Positions 1 through 10,923 of a stretch of DNA of 64,000 bases are shown piece by piece. Every line of letters begins with the position of its first letter. The first letter of the stretch is position 1. Source of the DNA: Megalopta genalis (lineage: Eukaryota > Arthropoda > Insecta > Hymenoptera > Halictidae); contig NC_135013.1 in the NCBI RefSeq assembly GCF_051020955.1, forward strand, positions 3,130,501 to 3,194,500, read 5' to 3'. The position numbers and the translations under genes are program-made. The notes under the pieces were generated by a model. That model did no database searches. It had not been told where the DNA came from and saw only the letters and a program-made list of their open reading frames with translations.

Positions 1-295
1 CGGAGATTTAGGACAGTTCGGAAACTCTAGCGTTCTAGAGAGCACCCTAGAGGTTCCAGAGACGCGTTCAGGGTGCTGCGGAGGTGTAGTTTCAAAGCTG
101 GATCGTATAACGTTCAAATTCTAGGTTATAATTCGACAGATTTATTATTCAGAGCCGAAGTTTTTAACGAGTTTATTTGAGAAAGGGGCGAACTCTTTTC
201 AACGTCGGTTCGCGTTTGTTCATTTTTGTTCACAAGCTGAAGGAAAATTAAGGAGATTTTATTATATTCACTCCCGTATTTCTTATTTCCTCTTT
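1..295. other. Unassigned sequence with one dispersed module
   Basis: No coding signal is visible. At about 220-262 lies a module (a TTGTTCATTTTTGTT core followed by CAAGCTGAAGGAAAATTA) that recurs at about 3527-3562 and three times in 7504-7860. This is a fragment of an old dispersed repeat. Confidence 0.5.
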
Positions 296-670
296 TATAG
301 GGTTTAATTAAAATTATTGTACGAGCGAGAAATGAGAGGTTCCTGAGATCATTTGAAGCAACTTTTTCCTTTACGAAAATTCTCTGCGCAGCTTCTTTTA
401 CGAGTTATTCATGAAAAGATATTGACCAATGAGAGGCGAGCTCTAGGCGGCGCGAGGCGGCCGAGCCAACGAGCGCGCGAAGCCCGGTTCCGCTGATTGG
501 CTCGGCCGCCTGGCGCCAGCCGTGCTCGCCTCTCATTGGTCACTGTTTTTCGCTGATAACTCGTAAACGAAGCCGCGGAGAAAATTTTTGTAAAGGAAAA
601 AGTTGCTGCAAATGATCTCAGCAATCTCTTGTTTCCCGATTGAGCGCGACATTTGGGACACCCTGTATAG
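296..670. mobile_element. Foldback element FB1, copy 1
   Basis: The left end is eroded (TATAGGGTTTAATTA) and the right end is intact (GGGACACCCTGTATA). The two halves are inverted copies: TTTGAAGCAACTTTTTCC and TTACGAGTTATT on the left answer GGAAAAAGTTGC and AACTCGTAAACG on the right. The CpG-rich centre has CCAATGAGAGGCGAGCTC on the left and its complement near 525-537. The left arm belongs to the subtype with TTATTGTAC next to the end, shared with the copy at 52533. It has no coding capacity. Confidence 0.8.
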
Positions 671-897
671 TGGACAGTATTGCGCCGCACTGTATTATGC
701 TGGAAGTGCTGACGACAGACATCGGTCTGTCACAGTGACGCGCCGGATGTCATGACTCAACTGTGAATTTCATGCGTCTCTCGCGAACAGCATTGTCCAA
801 AACAAGCTAATGTTGCCATTCTGTGGACACTACGATGAGTCCTGCCATCGAGGAATTCCATTTAATGTCACAAAGGTAAACGAATCCATGAAAGTAT

Positions 898-990
898 AGT
901 ATATATATATAATATAATATATACATACAGTATTATATCCACACACACACACACACATACTAGTATAAATATAATATATGTATAATATCT
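898..990. repeat. TA and CA microsatellites
   Basis: A TA-rich run is followed by about eight CA dinucleotides and more TA-rich sequence. Simple-sequence DNA; nothing else is seen. Confidence 0.9.
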
Positions 991-1437
991 GCAAACCCAA
1001 TTATGGGAAACTCCAGAAGTTTATAAATTTTTAATGCTTTATTTTCTCTAGATAAATCCGGGAACAACGTTTTGATAGTTAGCTGTGTAATCGGTCAACC
1101 GTTCTCGACGAGCGTAAACTCCACGAAAACAGGAAATGTTACCATTCCTTCGCGACGAGTGTGCTCGTGAGAAACAGCTAACTGGCTGAAAGAGTTTGTC
1201 AAACGTTAGTCACGGATTTATTCGCAGAGAGTAATGCACCGCGAATTTGCAAGATTCTGAAAGTTTTCCGTAATTGGATTCGCAAATATTTGTACAAGTG
1301 GTCATTTTTAAGGATTCGTTTTTACTTGTGACATTTAATTGAATTTCTCTAACTGGTTAAAAAGGACGTACGTATACTTGATATTCTTTATTAAATTGTA
1401 TATTTTTTATGAGAGCATTGTATTTGAACGAAATATA
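991..1437. other. Non-repetitive sequence, nothing recognised
   Basis: No long open frame, no repeat ends and no RNA-gene signature were seen on either strand. Confidence 0.5.
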
Positions 1438-1745
1438 TGAGGACATATACAGACATATATAATTACATGTACAATTACATGTACAATTACATGAGTAATG
1501 TATAATTACATGTACAATTACATGTTCAATTATATGTGTAATGTACAATTACATGTACAATTACATGTTCAATTACATGTGTAATGTACAATTACATGTT
1601 CAATTATATCTGCAATTACATGTGTAATGTACAATTACATGTGTAATGTATAATTACATGTACGATTACATGTGTAATGTATAATTACATGCATAATTTT
1701 TAACTACAAGTATAATATAAAATTACATGTACTGTATAATTACAA
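1438..1745. repeat. Minisatellite of TGTACAATTACA-type units
   Basis: About 300 bp alternate ACATGTACAATT with ACATGTGTAATGT, in units of about 12-25 bp. The unit contains the palindromes ACATGT and TGTACA, so single strands can fold. The open frame seen here on the minus strand is only a by-product of the repeat. Confidence 0.9.
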
Positions 1746-2624
1746 CTTACAGCCTTGTCAACGAGATTACAATCGCAAACTGGTTAAAAAGAAAAACAAA
1801 TGCAGATAACAATAACTGAACAATGCTGTCGAAGAAGTGACGCAAATTAAACTAGGAAAATGTGAAATTATGTCAACATGCTATGCCATTCATTTTACAG
1901 GGTAACCTTAAATTTTCCAAGAAAGTTCCAAAGCATTTAAACATTTCGGATCTTGAAATTTTTATACTCGAAATATCGTCGAGCTGCTAAAACGGCCGGC
2001 TCGCTGCAAAAATGATCACGTATTCCATAATCTGTTTTCGTCGCATGGTTTACGCTGCTATGCCACGTCAGACACAATCCAATGAAACCCTATCAACGTG
2101 CCGGCACCAAGACACACGCCACGGCTTGGAGATGACAAATGCTCGCGTGTGTTCGACCTCTTTGCCAGCAATTTGTTATCCCCGCTTATTGCTCCGCCAG
2201 TGAACAGGTAACCAGACGACCTCTACACGTGTCAACTAAGCCAACTACTCCGCATTCCTGGTTCTTGCGTCACCGCAAAAATTTGCCCGGTTAACGACGG
2301 ATACGTATCTGCTTCCACTACTCGCCGCGCCGCGGCGCGCCGCGACGCTCCATCCAGCCGGCACTTCCATACACACACACACACACACACACGGTTTTCC
2401 AACGGTAATTCGGTGACAGTCGAAATATTTCACTCTCGGGGAGTATGAACTGCGCCTTCATTAAGGATCGTAACACGCTCCATCAGCTCCGCTACGAAAC
2501 AACGTTGTCTGAATTCGCCGCGTCATGAATTCGTTATTAAAATATTGCCGGCCGCGTCGCCGATGTTACCGCACATTTTAATCTTTACGGGCCGGTGTTT
2601 GGCATATTTGTTCGATATATTGTA
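1746..2624. other. Mostly unique sequence with a short CA repeat
   Basis: Contains an AC dinucleotide run at about 2370-2393 and a CpG-rich patch at about 2310-2360. Short open frames on both strands lack protein character. No gene was recognised. Confidence 0.5.
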
Positions 2625-3085
2625 CGAATGCAATTTTATTCGAAGTATATTTTCGGAATATTACTTCAGTAAAAGATGATTCGAAGAAATTATTCGATAT
2701 ATTATTCATATAAAATTTGATTCGAAGAATTCATTCGATATACTATTCGAATAAAATTTTATTCGAAGAATTTATTTGATATATTATCCAAATAAAATTT
2801 GTTTCGAAGAATTCATTCGATATACTATTCGAATAAAATTTGATTCGAAGAATTTATTCGATATATTATCCGAATAAAATTGACTTCAAAGATTTTATTC
2901 GATATATTATCCGAATAAAATTGAATTCAAAGATATTATTCGATCTATTATCCGAATAAAATTGAATTCAAAGATATTATTCGATATATTATCCGAATAA
3001 AATGTTATTCGAAGAATTCATTCGAAATATTTCTCGACTACAATTTTAATCAAAAAATGCATTCGAAATGTTCGAATAACATTTG
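2625..3085. repeat. Minisatellite, unit about 40 bp
   Basis: Roughly eleven diverged units contain ATTCGATATATTATCCGAAT followed by AAAATTGAATTCAAAGA or AAAATTTGATTCGAAGA. The TTCGAA and ATTCGAAT palindromes recur in every unit. Both ends degrade gradually into unique sequence. Confidence 0.85.
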
Positions 3086-4592
3086 TTTCGAATAATGCCC
3101 GTCTCTGTTGCGGACACGTGAATAGCGACACAGGAAATCCATGCGCCCACTTGTGCATTTGTTTGGTTGGTTGAAACAATAGCGTGAGAGGTAAAATAAT
3201 ATCATATCACGTTTGATTGTAACAAATTGCGACTGCATTTCTGATGTTCCCCGCACATTTTCATTTCCATAGGTGGGTTCAGAGTGACGGCTGTTTAGTA
3301 AAGAGCAGCGTTTGCACGGTTAGCAGTAACGGCACAGCGCGGATGGAATAATATCGTATCGAATTCGACTGCAACGTTTCGCGACTGTATTAAATTCTTC
3401 CCAATATTCCTTCGATTTTTAAGCAAAAATGAACAATATTGGAAGAATATTATTCGAGCCTCGCGCCTCATTTTTATAGTCGTCGATTCTCAACAATTGT
3501 TAAATTGTTGATTTTCCAAATCCACGACCATTTTTATTTACAAGCTGAAGGAAAATTACTATATTATTTGTAAAATTTACTGTGCGGACATTTCCGAAAA
3601 TTTGAATATTTATGGACCGCCTCTGGGTCCGCGTATATGATAATAATAATATAAAATGAAATAATCGCGTAATCCGTCACGGATGCCGGATCGACGTCCA
3701 CGAAAAAATTTGATTTATCGCGGATCGCTTGTCGATTCATCTTCGCGCTAATTTCGGACACCTATCAATTCCGATTCGGTAGTCTTCCGCTTTTCAAACG
3801 CTGCACTCGACGAAGTTCGCAAACACAGACCGAAACTAGTCGACGCAGGCTTCTGCAAACAGATTAAATAAATATCGACAATCTGTAGCTGCGCATTATC
3901 GAACGTGCCAGCCGGTTACCAGCGTATATATTTCGAACTTCGATGAAATATTTCCGTTTATTCTAGCTTACGGTTTACGTTTGAAAAAGTATAACGTTAA
4001 CCAACGCGACCGCGAGTCGTCGTTTCCGGCGGAAAAAGGCCGCGCGTTGGATCCGATTTCGCGTGGATTTTGCAAATCGTACGGGACGCGATTGCGTACC
4101 ATTTGAATATCGGTCGCATCTCAATTACACTCGGCATGAAAATAATTAGCGATTTGGCGAGCACAAAGTTTCGAATTACTTAATTGAGTTACGACGGTGA
4201 TTCGATTAGGGGGAACTCTGTCCACGCGTTAATCGGAAACGTTCCACGGTGCAACGACGGAGTCGCGTCTCCTCCGAGTTGGTGATCGCACTGTCACAAT
4301 ATTTCATTAGCTATCCAATCGGTATCCCGCGAGCACTGTCCCAACTTGCCGTTCAAACTTCCGCAAGCAAAATAAAAGAAGGACCCGGCTGTAATTACTC
4401 TTCCCGGAGCCGCCGGCCACGCTACACCGACCAATTAATTTTTTTTTTCCGCCAGCCTCGTATAATTATTTGATCCGTGCTTGGCCCCGCGAACTTTTAT
4501 TTACCGCCGCGTTTAATCTTCCGGCTGGAAAAACTGACCAAGATGTCCGCGAGCCACCGCGGCCTCTGCCGTTGATGTTTGAATAATAACGA
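3086..4592. other. Unique sequence, nothing coding recognised
   Basis: About 1.5 kb without convincing coding sequence. It holds the dispersed module listed at 3425-3565. A CpG-richer part lies at about 3970-4420. Open frames here are short and in low-information sequence. Confidence 0.45.
3425..3565. repeat. Diverged copy of the 'TTGTCCATTTTT' dispersed module
   Basis: It starts with AAAAATGAACAATATTGGAAGA and ends with CCATTTTTATTTACAAGCTG then AAGGAAAATTA. The same layout (AAAAATGGACAATTTGGGA, a spacer, then its inverse and CAAGCTGAGGGACAATTA) is seen at 7431-7560. The shared inverted layout suggests a small foldback-type transposon remnant. Confidence 0.55.
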
Positions 4593-4705
4593 ATCTCTCT
4601 TCCTTTTCCTCTACCTCTCTCTCTCTGGATCTCGTCTCTCTCTGGTAATCGTTTCTCTCTGGAAGTCGTCGCTCTCTCTCTCTCTCTCTCTCTCCCTCTA
4701 TAGCT

Positions 4706-4747
<42 letters not shown>

Positions 4748-4792
4748 TATAGCTCGACTCTCTCTCTCTCTCTCTCTCTCTGGAAGTCGTCG

Positions 4793-4826
<34 letters not shown>

Positions 4827-4843
4827 AGCTCGTCTCTCTCCCG

Positions 4844-4877
<34 letters not shown>

Positions 4878-5048
4878 GGAATTCGACTTTCTCTCTCTGT
4901 CTGGAACTTGACACTCTCTCTCTCTCCCCCTCTCTCTCTGGAACTCGACTCGCTCTCTCTCTCTCTCCCTCTCTCTCTCTGGAAATCGTCGCGCTCTCTC
5001 TCTCTCTCTCTCTCTCTTTGGAAATCGTCTCCCTCTGAAAGTCGCCGC

Positions 5049-5079
<31 letters not shown>

Positions 5080-5213
5080 GGAAGCCGACGATCTCTCTCT
5101 CACTCAATTCTCTCTCTCCCTCTCTCTGTCTGGAACTCGACTCCCTCTATTTCTGGAAGTCTTCGCACTCTCCTTCGCTCTCTCTCTCTCTCTCTCTCCC
5201 TCTCTGTAAGTCG

Positions 5214-5244
<31 letters not shown>

Positions 5245-5377
5245 GGAACTCGTCTCACTCTCTCTCTCTCTCTCTCTCTGGAACTCAAGTCTCTCTCTCT
5301 CACTCTCTTTCTCTCTCTAGAACTCGTCTCTCTCTCTCTCGATCTCGTCTCTCTCTCCTTCTCTCTCCTGAACTCGA

Positions 5378-5417
<40 letters not shown>

Positions 5418-5533
5418 AACTCAACGCTCTCTCGCACTCTCTCCCTCTCTCTAGAAATCGTCGCTCTCCCTCTCTCTCTCTTTCTCTCTCTCTGGATCTC
5501 GTCTCTCTCTCTCTCTCTCTCTCTCTCTGGATC

Positions 5534-5566
<33 letters not shown>

Positions 5567-5579
5567 GAAATCGTTGCTT

Positions 5580-5620
<41 letters not shown>

Positions 5621-5695
5621 GCCTCTCATCTCTCTCTTTATCCCTTTCCCTCTACATCTCGCCTCTCTCTCACTCTCTCTCCTCGTTTCTCTCGG
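4593..5695. repeat. CT-dinucleotide array with regular GGAAxTCG islands
   Basis: About 1.1 kb of CT (GA on the other strand) is broken every 30-50 bp by a short island of the form TCTGGAACTCGACTC, TCTGGAAGTCGTCG or TCTGGATCTCGTC. The islands are related, so this is a compound minisatellite rather than a plain dinucleotide run. The long Ser/Leu and Arg/Glu open frames on the two strands are products of the CT repeat and are not genes. Confidence 0.95.
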
Positions 5696-6029
5696 AATAG
5701 AATTAAATCTCATCCCGTCTCGGGCAAAGACTTTTGCGCCGGCACTCAGCTCGACCCGCTCGGCGAACCGTTCGTGACCAACGATCCCGTGAAATCATCG
5801 CGCGGAATCGGCGTAGGAAATTTCGTTCGGGGGAACTGCCATCGATCGCGAGCCCAGTCCCCAGCAGCACGGAAGATTTAGCCGGTCGTTGTTTTTGGCT
5901 CCTTCTATTTCCCGCTCCTCCATTTCCCGGGCATTCGTCTTCGGTGCCGAAGCCACGTTTGTTGTTCGTGAAAATAACACACAGAGCGCGGCAGAGCCGA
6001 GACGAACGGGACAACCGGGACGGAATAAG
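5696..6029 (+). other. CpG-rich block ending in a consensus splice donor
   Basis: The sequence is GC- and CpG-rich and directly follows the CT array. It ends with GGAATAAG followed by GTGAGTCAG, a good match to the 5' splice donor consensus, cut after 6029. This layout would suit an untranslated or short first exon downstream of a CT/GA-rich promoter, but no acceptor, start codon context or known peptide supports it. It may be chance. Confidence 0.15.
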
Positions 6030-6382
6030 GTGAGTCAGTGAAATCGAATTCCAGAACAAACTTCCTTTTTCGGCTCGACTCGCTTTAAATTGTCCCCCCG
6101 GCGACCCACCTCCCGAGCAATTTTTGCCCGGCGAAACCCACCTTTGAAGCTACGGGCAAACCTTATTGCCCCGATTAATCGACCGTGGTCTCGGGCAACT
6201 TCCGGGTCGTTCCGGCGAATGTTAAACAACGCGGACGGATTTTATTTACGGTGCTCTGGTCGGTGTACGCGAATCTAACTATTTATCTGCCGATAAGATT
6301 TCGGATTTGCAGGTTTTATGCGTTTATGACAGAATAGATGGATTAAAATAATTAAAGTGTGTCGATGTACAGTAAATTCTCC
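6030..6382. other. Unique sequence with a TACAGTAAATTCTCC fragment
   Basis: The block is CpG-rich up to about 6240 and then AT-rich. At 6367-6381 TACAGTAAATTCTCC is the reverse complement of the GGAGAATTTACTGTAT motif that ends the repeat units at about 7555, 7713 and 7870, so it is probably a terminal fragment of the same element. Confidence 0.4.
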
Positions 6383-6594
6383 GCAGAATACCAAATTTCG
6401 GGTTACTGTGAATTTCCCTGTGAGAGCTAGTGCTACGCCTATGTGATTTATTGCAGAATGCCAAATTTCGGGTTGCTGTGATCTTCCCTGTGAGAGTTAA
6501 GGCTACGCCTATGTGATTTATCGCAGAATGCCAAATTTCGGGTTGCTGTGATCTTTCCTGTGAGAGCTAGTGCTACGCCTATGTGATTTATTGC
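6383..6594. repeat. 70-bp tandem repeat, three copies
   Basis: Units start at 6383, 6453 and 6523 with GCAGAATGCCAAATTTCGGG and continue through TTCCCTGTGAGAG and GCTACGCCTATGTGATTTAT. They differ at a few positions only, so the amplification is fairly recent. Confidence 0.9.
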
Positions 6595-7430
6595 TACGGC
6601 AATGCTACCTCAGATAAGTAAACCGCGTAGCTACAATGTTCGCGAGCAATCGCGACGACCGTTGATCGTCGAATCGTGTCATGTGACCTCTGAATTGCCT
6701 TTGAATCGAGGCACGTGGCCTCCGAATTGCTTTCGAATCGTGGCATATCGCCTCCGAATTTCCGGTGAACAAGATTGGTGTTCAAGATTGTTTGCGTGTT
6801 GTGTGCGATGTTTAGGTGTTCAAGATTGGACGAGATAACTGCGAGTCGCGGCTGTCTTGCGACGCGAAATTCAAGACAATTCGTAAACACTGCCGTACGC
6901 CGTGAAGGGGCAGAGAGACGGCCATCTTTGAGCGAGCGACGAAGGTAACCAAAACCGCTGAGTCATCCTCGTTGCCCGGTGCCGAGCGGTGATTGGCGCT
7001 CGCTCGGAGATCGGCGGCTATCTCTCCCTCTCTCTCGCTCCCGCAGCGTAATCGTAGACAACATATGCAGATGTGCGACGGTCATCTGCGTTATTCCGTG
7101 TCAAGTCCTAAGTTGTTCTCTCGTGACTGTCTCTAATAACGAACGTCAAGCTATACTAGTTAATTAGTTAATTGCGCTCGTACCGAGATTCTCTACCGAT
7201 CCTCACGCGAATTAGTGTACTTCGCTGTTCGTGTTAGCAGCACTACTGTGCTTGAATCAATTATAAACCGGATACTTATGCCGTAAGAGATTCAAAGGAG
7301 TGTAAATATTACTTATGTACTTATTGAAGGTATTTTCGTCCGTTACGCGCGTGATTATATTACAGAAAATACACGCTTCTGTTTCCTAACCTTCTTAAAC
7401 AGCCCAGCTTCCTAACCTCCTTTACACAAA
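6595..7430. other. CpG-rich unique sequence, no gene recognised
   Basis: At 6660-6780 a loose repeat CGAATCGTGTCATGTGACCTC / CGAATTGC recurs about three times. At 6920-7050 there is GAGCGAGCGACG and a short CT run. The GC-rich part at about 6900-7250 looks promoter- or LTR-like in composition, but paired LTR ends were not found. Confidence 0.35.
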
Positions 7431-7955
7431 AATGGACAATTTGGGAAGAGGATTGTCAATAACAATAAAAACGAGCCGTCCGAATAATCGTACCTTCTTG
7501 TCCCAAATTGTCCATTTTTATTTCCAAGCTGAGGGACAATTAGGGAGAATTAACTGTATCTGGTAACCGATTCTCGCAATCTAACCAACAAATTTTGATT
7601 TCGCCTCAAAATTCACACTCTAGTAATGACTAGATCGATAATAATCGTACCTCCTTTCTCTAAATTGTCCATTTTTTTCCAAGCTGAGAGTCAATTAGGG
7701 AGAATTTACTGTATCTGGCAACTGACTCTCGCAATCTAACCAACAAATTTTGATTTCGCGTCAAAATTCAGACTCTAGTAATGACTAGATCGAGAATAAT
7801 CGTGCCTCCTTTCTCCAAATTGTCCATTTTTGTTTCCAAGCTGAGGGACAATTAGCGAGAATTTACTGTATCTGGTAACCGACTCTCACAATCTAACCAA
7901 CAAATTTTGATTTCGCGTCAAAATTCACACTCTAGTAATGACTAGATCGCATTCT
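7431..7955. repeat. 156-bp tandem repeat (3 units) built on a dispersed module
   Basis: Units are anchored by AAATTGTCCATTTTT at about 7504, 7661 and 7816 (spacing 157 and 155). Each contains CAAGCTGAGGGACAATTA, GAGAATTTACTGTATCTGG, CTAACCAACAAATTTTGAT and CACTCTAGTAATGACTAGAT. In front, at 7431, AAAAATGGACAATTTGGGA is the inverse of the unit start. A transposon-like module appears to have been tandemly amplified. Confidence 0.85.
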
Positions 7956-8045
7956 ACGCATTTCTAGCAAAAATGGACAAACAAAACGCGGAACTGTGAA
8001 GACGCAGGAAGAATTTACAAACACTGTTACATTACCGTGACTGTA

Positions 8046-8292
8046 TTAACCCTTTGCACTTGAAGCTATTTTAACTGTAAATATAAAATCATTTTTCTCA
8101 CTTATGGTATTTTTATTTTATATGATAAAATGCATTTTATGCACATGAAATTGACTCTTGGGATTGCACACAACGGTTACACTCTTAACAATTTTCTAAA
8201 TCTAAACTTTGTTAATATAAAAATTGTCTTAGAACGCGATGTAACAAATTTTCCTGGTGTCTCTGAGTCACCACTCGAGTGCAAAGGGTTAA
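8046..8292 (+). mobile_element. TTAA-flanked 247-bp MITE (piggyBac type), copy A
   Basis: It begins TTAACCCTTTGCACTTGAAG and ends CACTCGAGTGCAAAGGGTTAA, giving inverted ends and TTAA at both borders. TTAA targets with CCC...GGG ends are the hallmark of piggyBac-superfamily elements. The interior is AT-rich and non-coding. It is exactly the same length as the opposite-facing copy at 14596-14842. Confidence 0.85.
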
Positions 8293-8995
8293 CATCGCCA
8301 AAAGAAAAAACACATTTTCCCCTAACTTCTGTTCAATGTAATCGACGAGGGAAAATTTTAGATTCGCACCAAAACCCGCAGTCCGGTAACGAGCCGGTGT
8401 GAACGAAATCGAAAGTGACGGTATTGATCCCGATGTTGCTGGAACGGTGTGGGTGTCGTTGACACCTCGGTCGACGTTCCGGCCGGTGGTAGTGGAGACA
8501 TCGGAAGTGGAATAAGTAAGCGAGAACGGATGATAGGGAGAAATGAGAAAGGATTGGGACACCTGCAAGTGTCCGTCGTCCCGGGGATGGCTCCTGACGT
8601 AATTTTAGTGCTGAATCAGCAACTGCCCGGGAGTGAGCGATTCGTGAAGTGGAAAGTCCATTAACCGACATCCTGTTGGCCCCCTTTTTTTTCTCTCCCG
8701 CCGGCTTCTCGCAGGCCATCTACAACCTCCATTACGATAATACAGAGTCCTTGTACTTTGGCCTAGCGACGGAAAAAGATTAGCCGTGACCCGGGGATAA
8801 TATCGCGATGGAACGAATGCGGCGACCGATTTCACGCCCGGAGCACTGCCGAACTGTGCTAATATCGGAGATAACCGAGAACATTCGGAAACTCTTCGTG
8901 GAGCAGCTTCCAGCTAATATGCCTATTCGAGCCTTTCAACAGAAATTTGTTTATTAAACGCGTAGCGAGATTTTCGTACTTGTAATTTAGTCAAC
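8293..8995. other. Unique, partly CpG-rich sequence
   Basis: Open frames of up to 128 codons overlap on both strands over 8330-8835, but none shows a recognisable domain and they compete with each other. Treated as non-coding. Confidence 0.45.
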
Positions 8996-9655
8996 TAGTA
9001 AACGTAGTAATGAACGTGCTAATAATCAAACCAACTAATAAACGTATGACTAATGTAATGAACTAATAAATGTATGAATAATCTAATGAACTAATAAACG
9101 TACTAATAAACGTAATAATAATCTAATGAACTAATAAACGTATGAATAATCTAATTAACTAATAAACATATTAATAAATGTAATAATAATCTAATGAACT
9201 AATAAATGTACTAATAATCTAATCAACTAATAAACGTACTAATGATCTAATCAAATAATAAACGTATTAATAATCTAATTAACTAATAAACGTGCTAATA
9301 ATATAATCAACTAATAAACGTATGAATAATCTAATTAACTAATCAACATATTAATAAACGTAATAATAATCTAATGAACTAATAAATGTACTAATAATCT
9401 AATCAATTAATAAAGGTACTAATAATCTAATCAACGAATAAACGTACTAATAATTAAATCAACTAATAAAGGTAATAATAATCTAATTAATTAATAAACA
9501 TACTAATAAACGTAATAATAATCTAATGTACTAATAAACGTCCTAATAACCTAATCAACTAATAAACGTACTAATAATCTAATCAACTAATAAACGTGCT
9601 AATAATCTAATCAACTAATAAACGTCCTAATAACCTAATCAGCCAATAACCGAGC
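8996..9655. repeat. Minisatellite, unit about 28 bp
   Basis: About 650 bp of variants of CTAATAATCTAATCAACTAA followed by TAAACGTA, with many length variants. The array carries stop codons in all frames. Simple expansion of an AT-rich unit. Confidence 0.9.
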
Positions 9656-10199
9656 TATTAATAATAGCACGTAATTATTTAATTATCTGTGTGTATAAAT
9701 TGTATTCGTATTCACAGTAATAAATATCATCGTTTACGCTAGAATTACAATTTCATATGAAGTTGTCCACAACGACATTTCTTCTCGTTACCTGAGAATT
9801 ATTTTAATTATCAGTGAAGAACAGAATTTCGTTTTCACGAAAACGTAACTTGGAACGTCGTCGAATACGACGTTGAAACGCGACGAGAAGTTTCACCGAT
9901 GTTTTTTTACGTTCTACGAAGAATTAACGAAAAATCGTGGTCATTCGAACGGTTCGCTCGAGGCTCTCCCCTTGTGAACAGTTAATGGAAGGCCGGGGAA
10001 AAATGTGGCCGAGGGCCGGTAGAACGAGGGTGAGAATGGCGCAAATGTGATTCCCGTCCGTTGAAAAATCGACGAACCGGAAGCTGAACTCTCTGGTACA
10101 ACCTGTGTGTCCGTCGCCGTTCGCCGGTCGAGAGTAAAAGGTCGCGGGGAGCACTGTCCTTGAATCGGAGCCCCGGAACAGTCCGAAACGCGAGAGGAT
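9656..10199. other. Unique sequence, nothing recognised
   Basis: AT-rich to about 9920, CpG-richer afterwards. No repeat or gene signature was seen apart from overlapping short open frames. Confidence 0.45.
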
Positions 10200-10450
10200 C
10201 TACAGGGTGTCCCAAAAATGTCTCGCGATCCGGAAACGGTGGATTCATTAGGTTATTCGAAGTAACTTTTTCCTTAGCGAAAATGCAAACCGCGGCTTCG
10301 TTTACGAGTTATTAATGAAAAACGCCAACCAATAAGAAGCGAGCTCTGCTGACGCGAGGCGGCCGAGTCAACGAGCGCGCGAAGCCCAGCTCCGCTCATT
10401 GGCCCGGCCGTCATTTCCGGATTACGTGACATTTTTGAGACACCCTGTAT
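10200..10450. mobile_element. Foldback element FB1, copy with most of the right arm deleted
   Basis: Both ends are intact (TACAGGGTGTCCCAAAAATG and GAGACACCCTGTATG), but the length is only about 250 bp. The left arm runs through ACGAGTTATTAATGAAAAAC and the centre, then after GGCCCGGCCGTC the sequence jumps to CATTTCCGGATTACGTGACA near the right end. About 120 bp of right arm are missing, so this copy can no longer form the long hairpin. Confidence 0.85.
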
Positions 10451-10923
10451 GTCGTCGGTCCTTCCTGTGGCAGCGATCGATGCCAACGTCCGGTCCGCAG
10501 CCTCGATTAATCGAGACAAGTTACTCACTGTCTTGATATGTCAGACGCGTTTAATCGCCGCCGAGCGAGAGACTTTGTTTGTCCGCCGGTGCGCATTCGA
10601 TGAATCTTCCCGTCCGGTCGCGTCGCGTCGGGTCGCGTCGGGTCGTATCGGGTCGCGTCGGTTCTAAGCGCTCCCATAATTCATACTCGTCGCATCGGAA
10701 TGCGACAGCGCGGCACCGCGGTAAATTTTCACTCGGGAATTCATTCTCGATGGTGCGATCTTTTCTGTATCCAATTCTCCGACCGATACGACGCTAGGTT
10801 TGCAGTCGGTTTTTACGTCGTAAATTTCAAAAAGGTTCGGATTGTTTAATTTACGACTGTTACTCTTGCGAGGCTACATTAACCGGTGTTCGGGATTTTT
10901 ATTTATCGAGGCGAGGTTCGGCC
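10451..10923. other. Unique sequence with a short GTCGCGTCGG repeat
   Basis: A decamer-like run of GTCGCGTCGG/GTCGTATCGG spans about 10616-10663. The rest is unique. The short open frames around it are GC-driven. Confidence 0.5.

Noticed and set aside
409..690. Frames of about 70-120 codons within foldback copies (also at 51480 and 52442)
   Set aside because: Similar peptides recur because the element is repeated; frames come from the symmetric CpG-rich arms and are broken differently in each copy.
4466..5777. Long Ser/Leu- and Arg/Glu-rich open frames on both strands
   Set aside because: They are direct translations of CT/GA repeats with no non-repeat domain.
6890..7260. Possible LTR or promoter based on GC content and GAGCGAGCGACG-like words
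   Set aside because: No paired terminal repeats, primer-binding site or coding region was found nearby.
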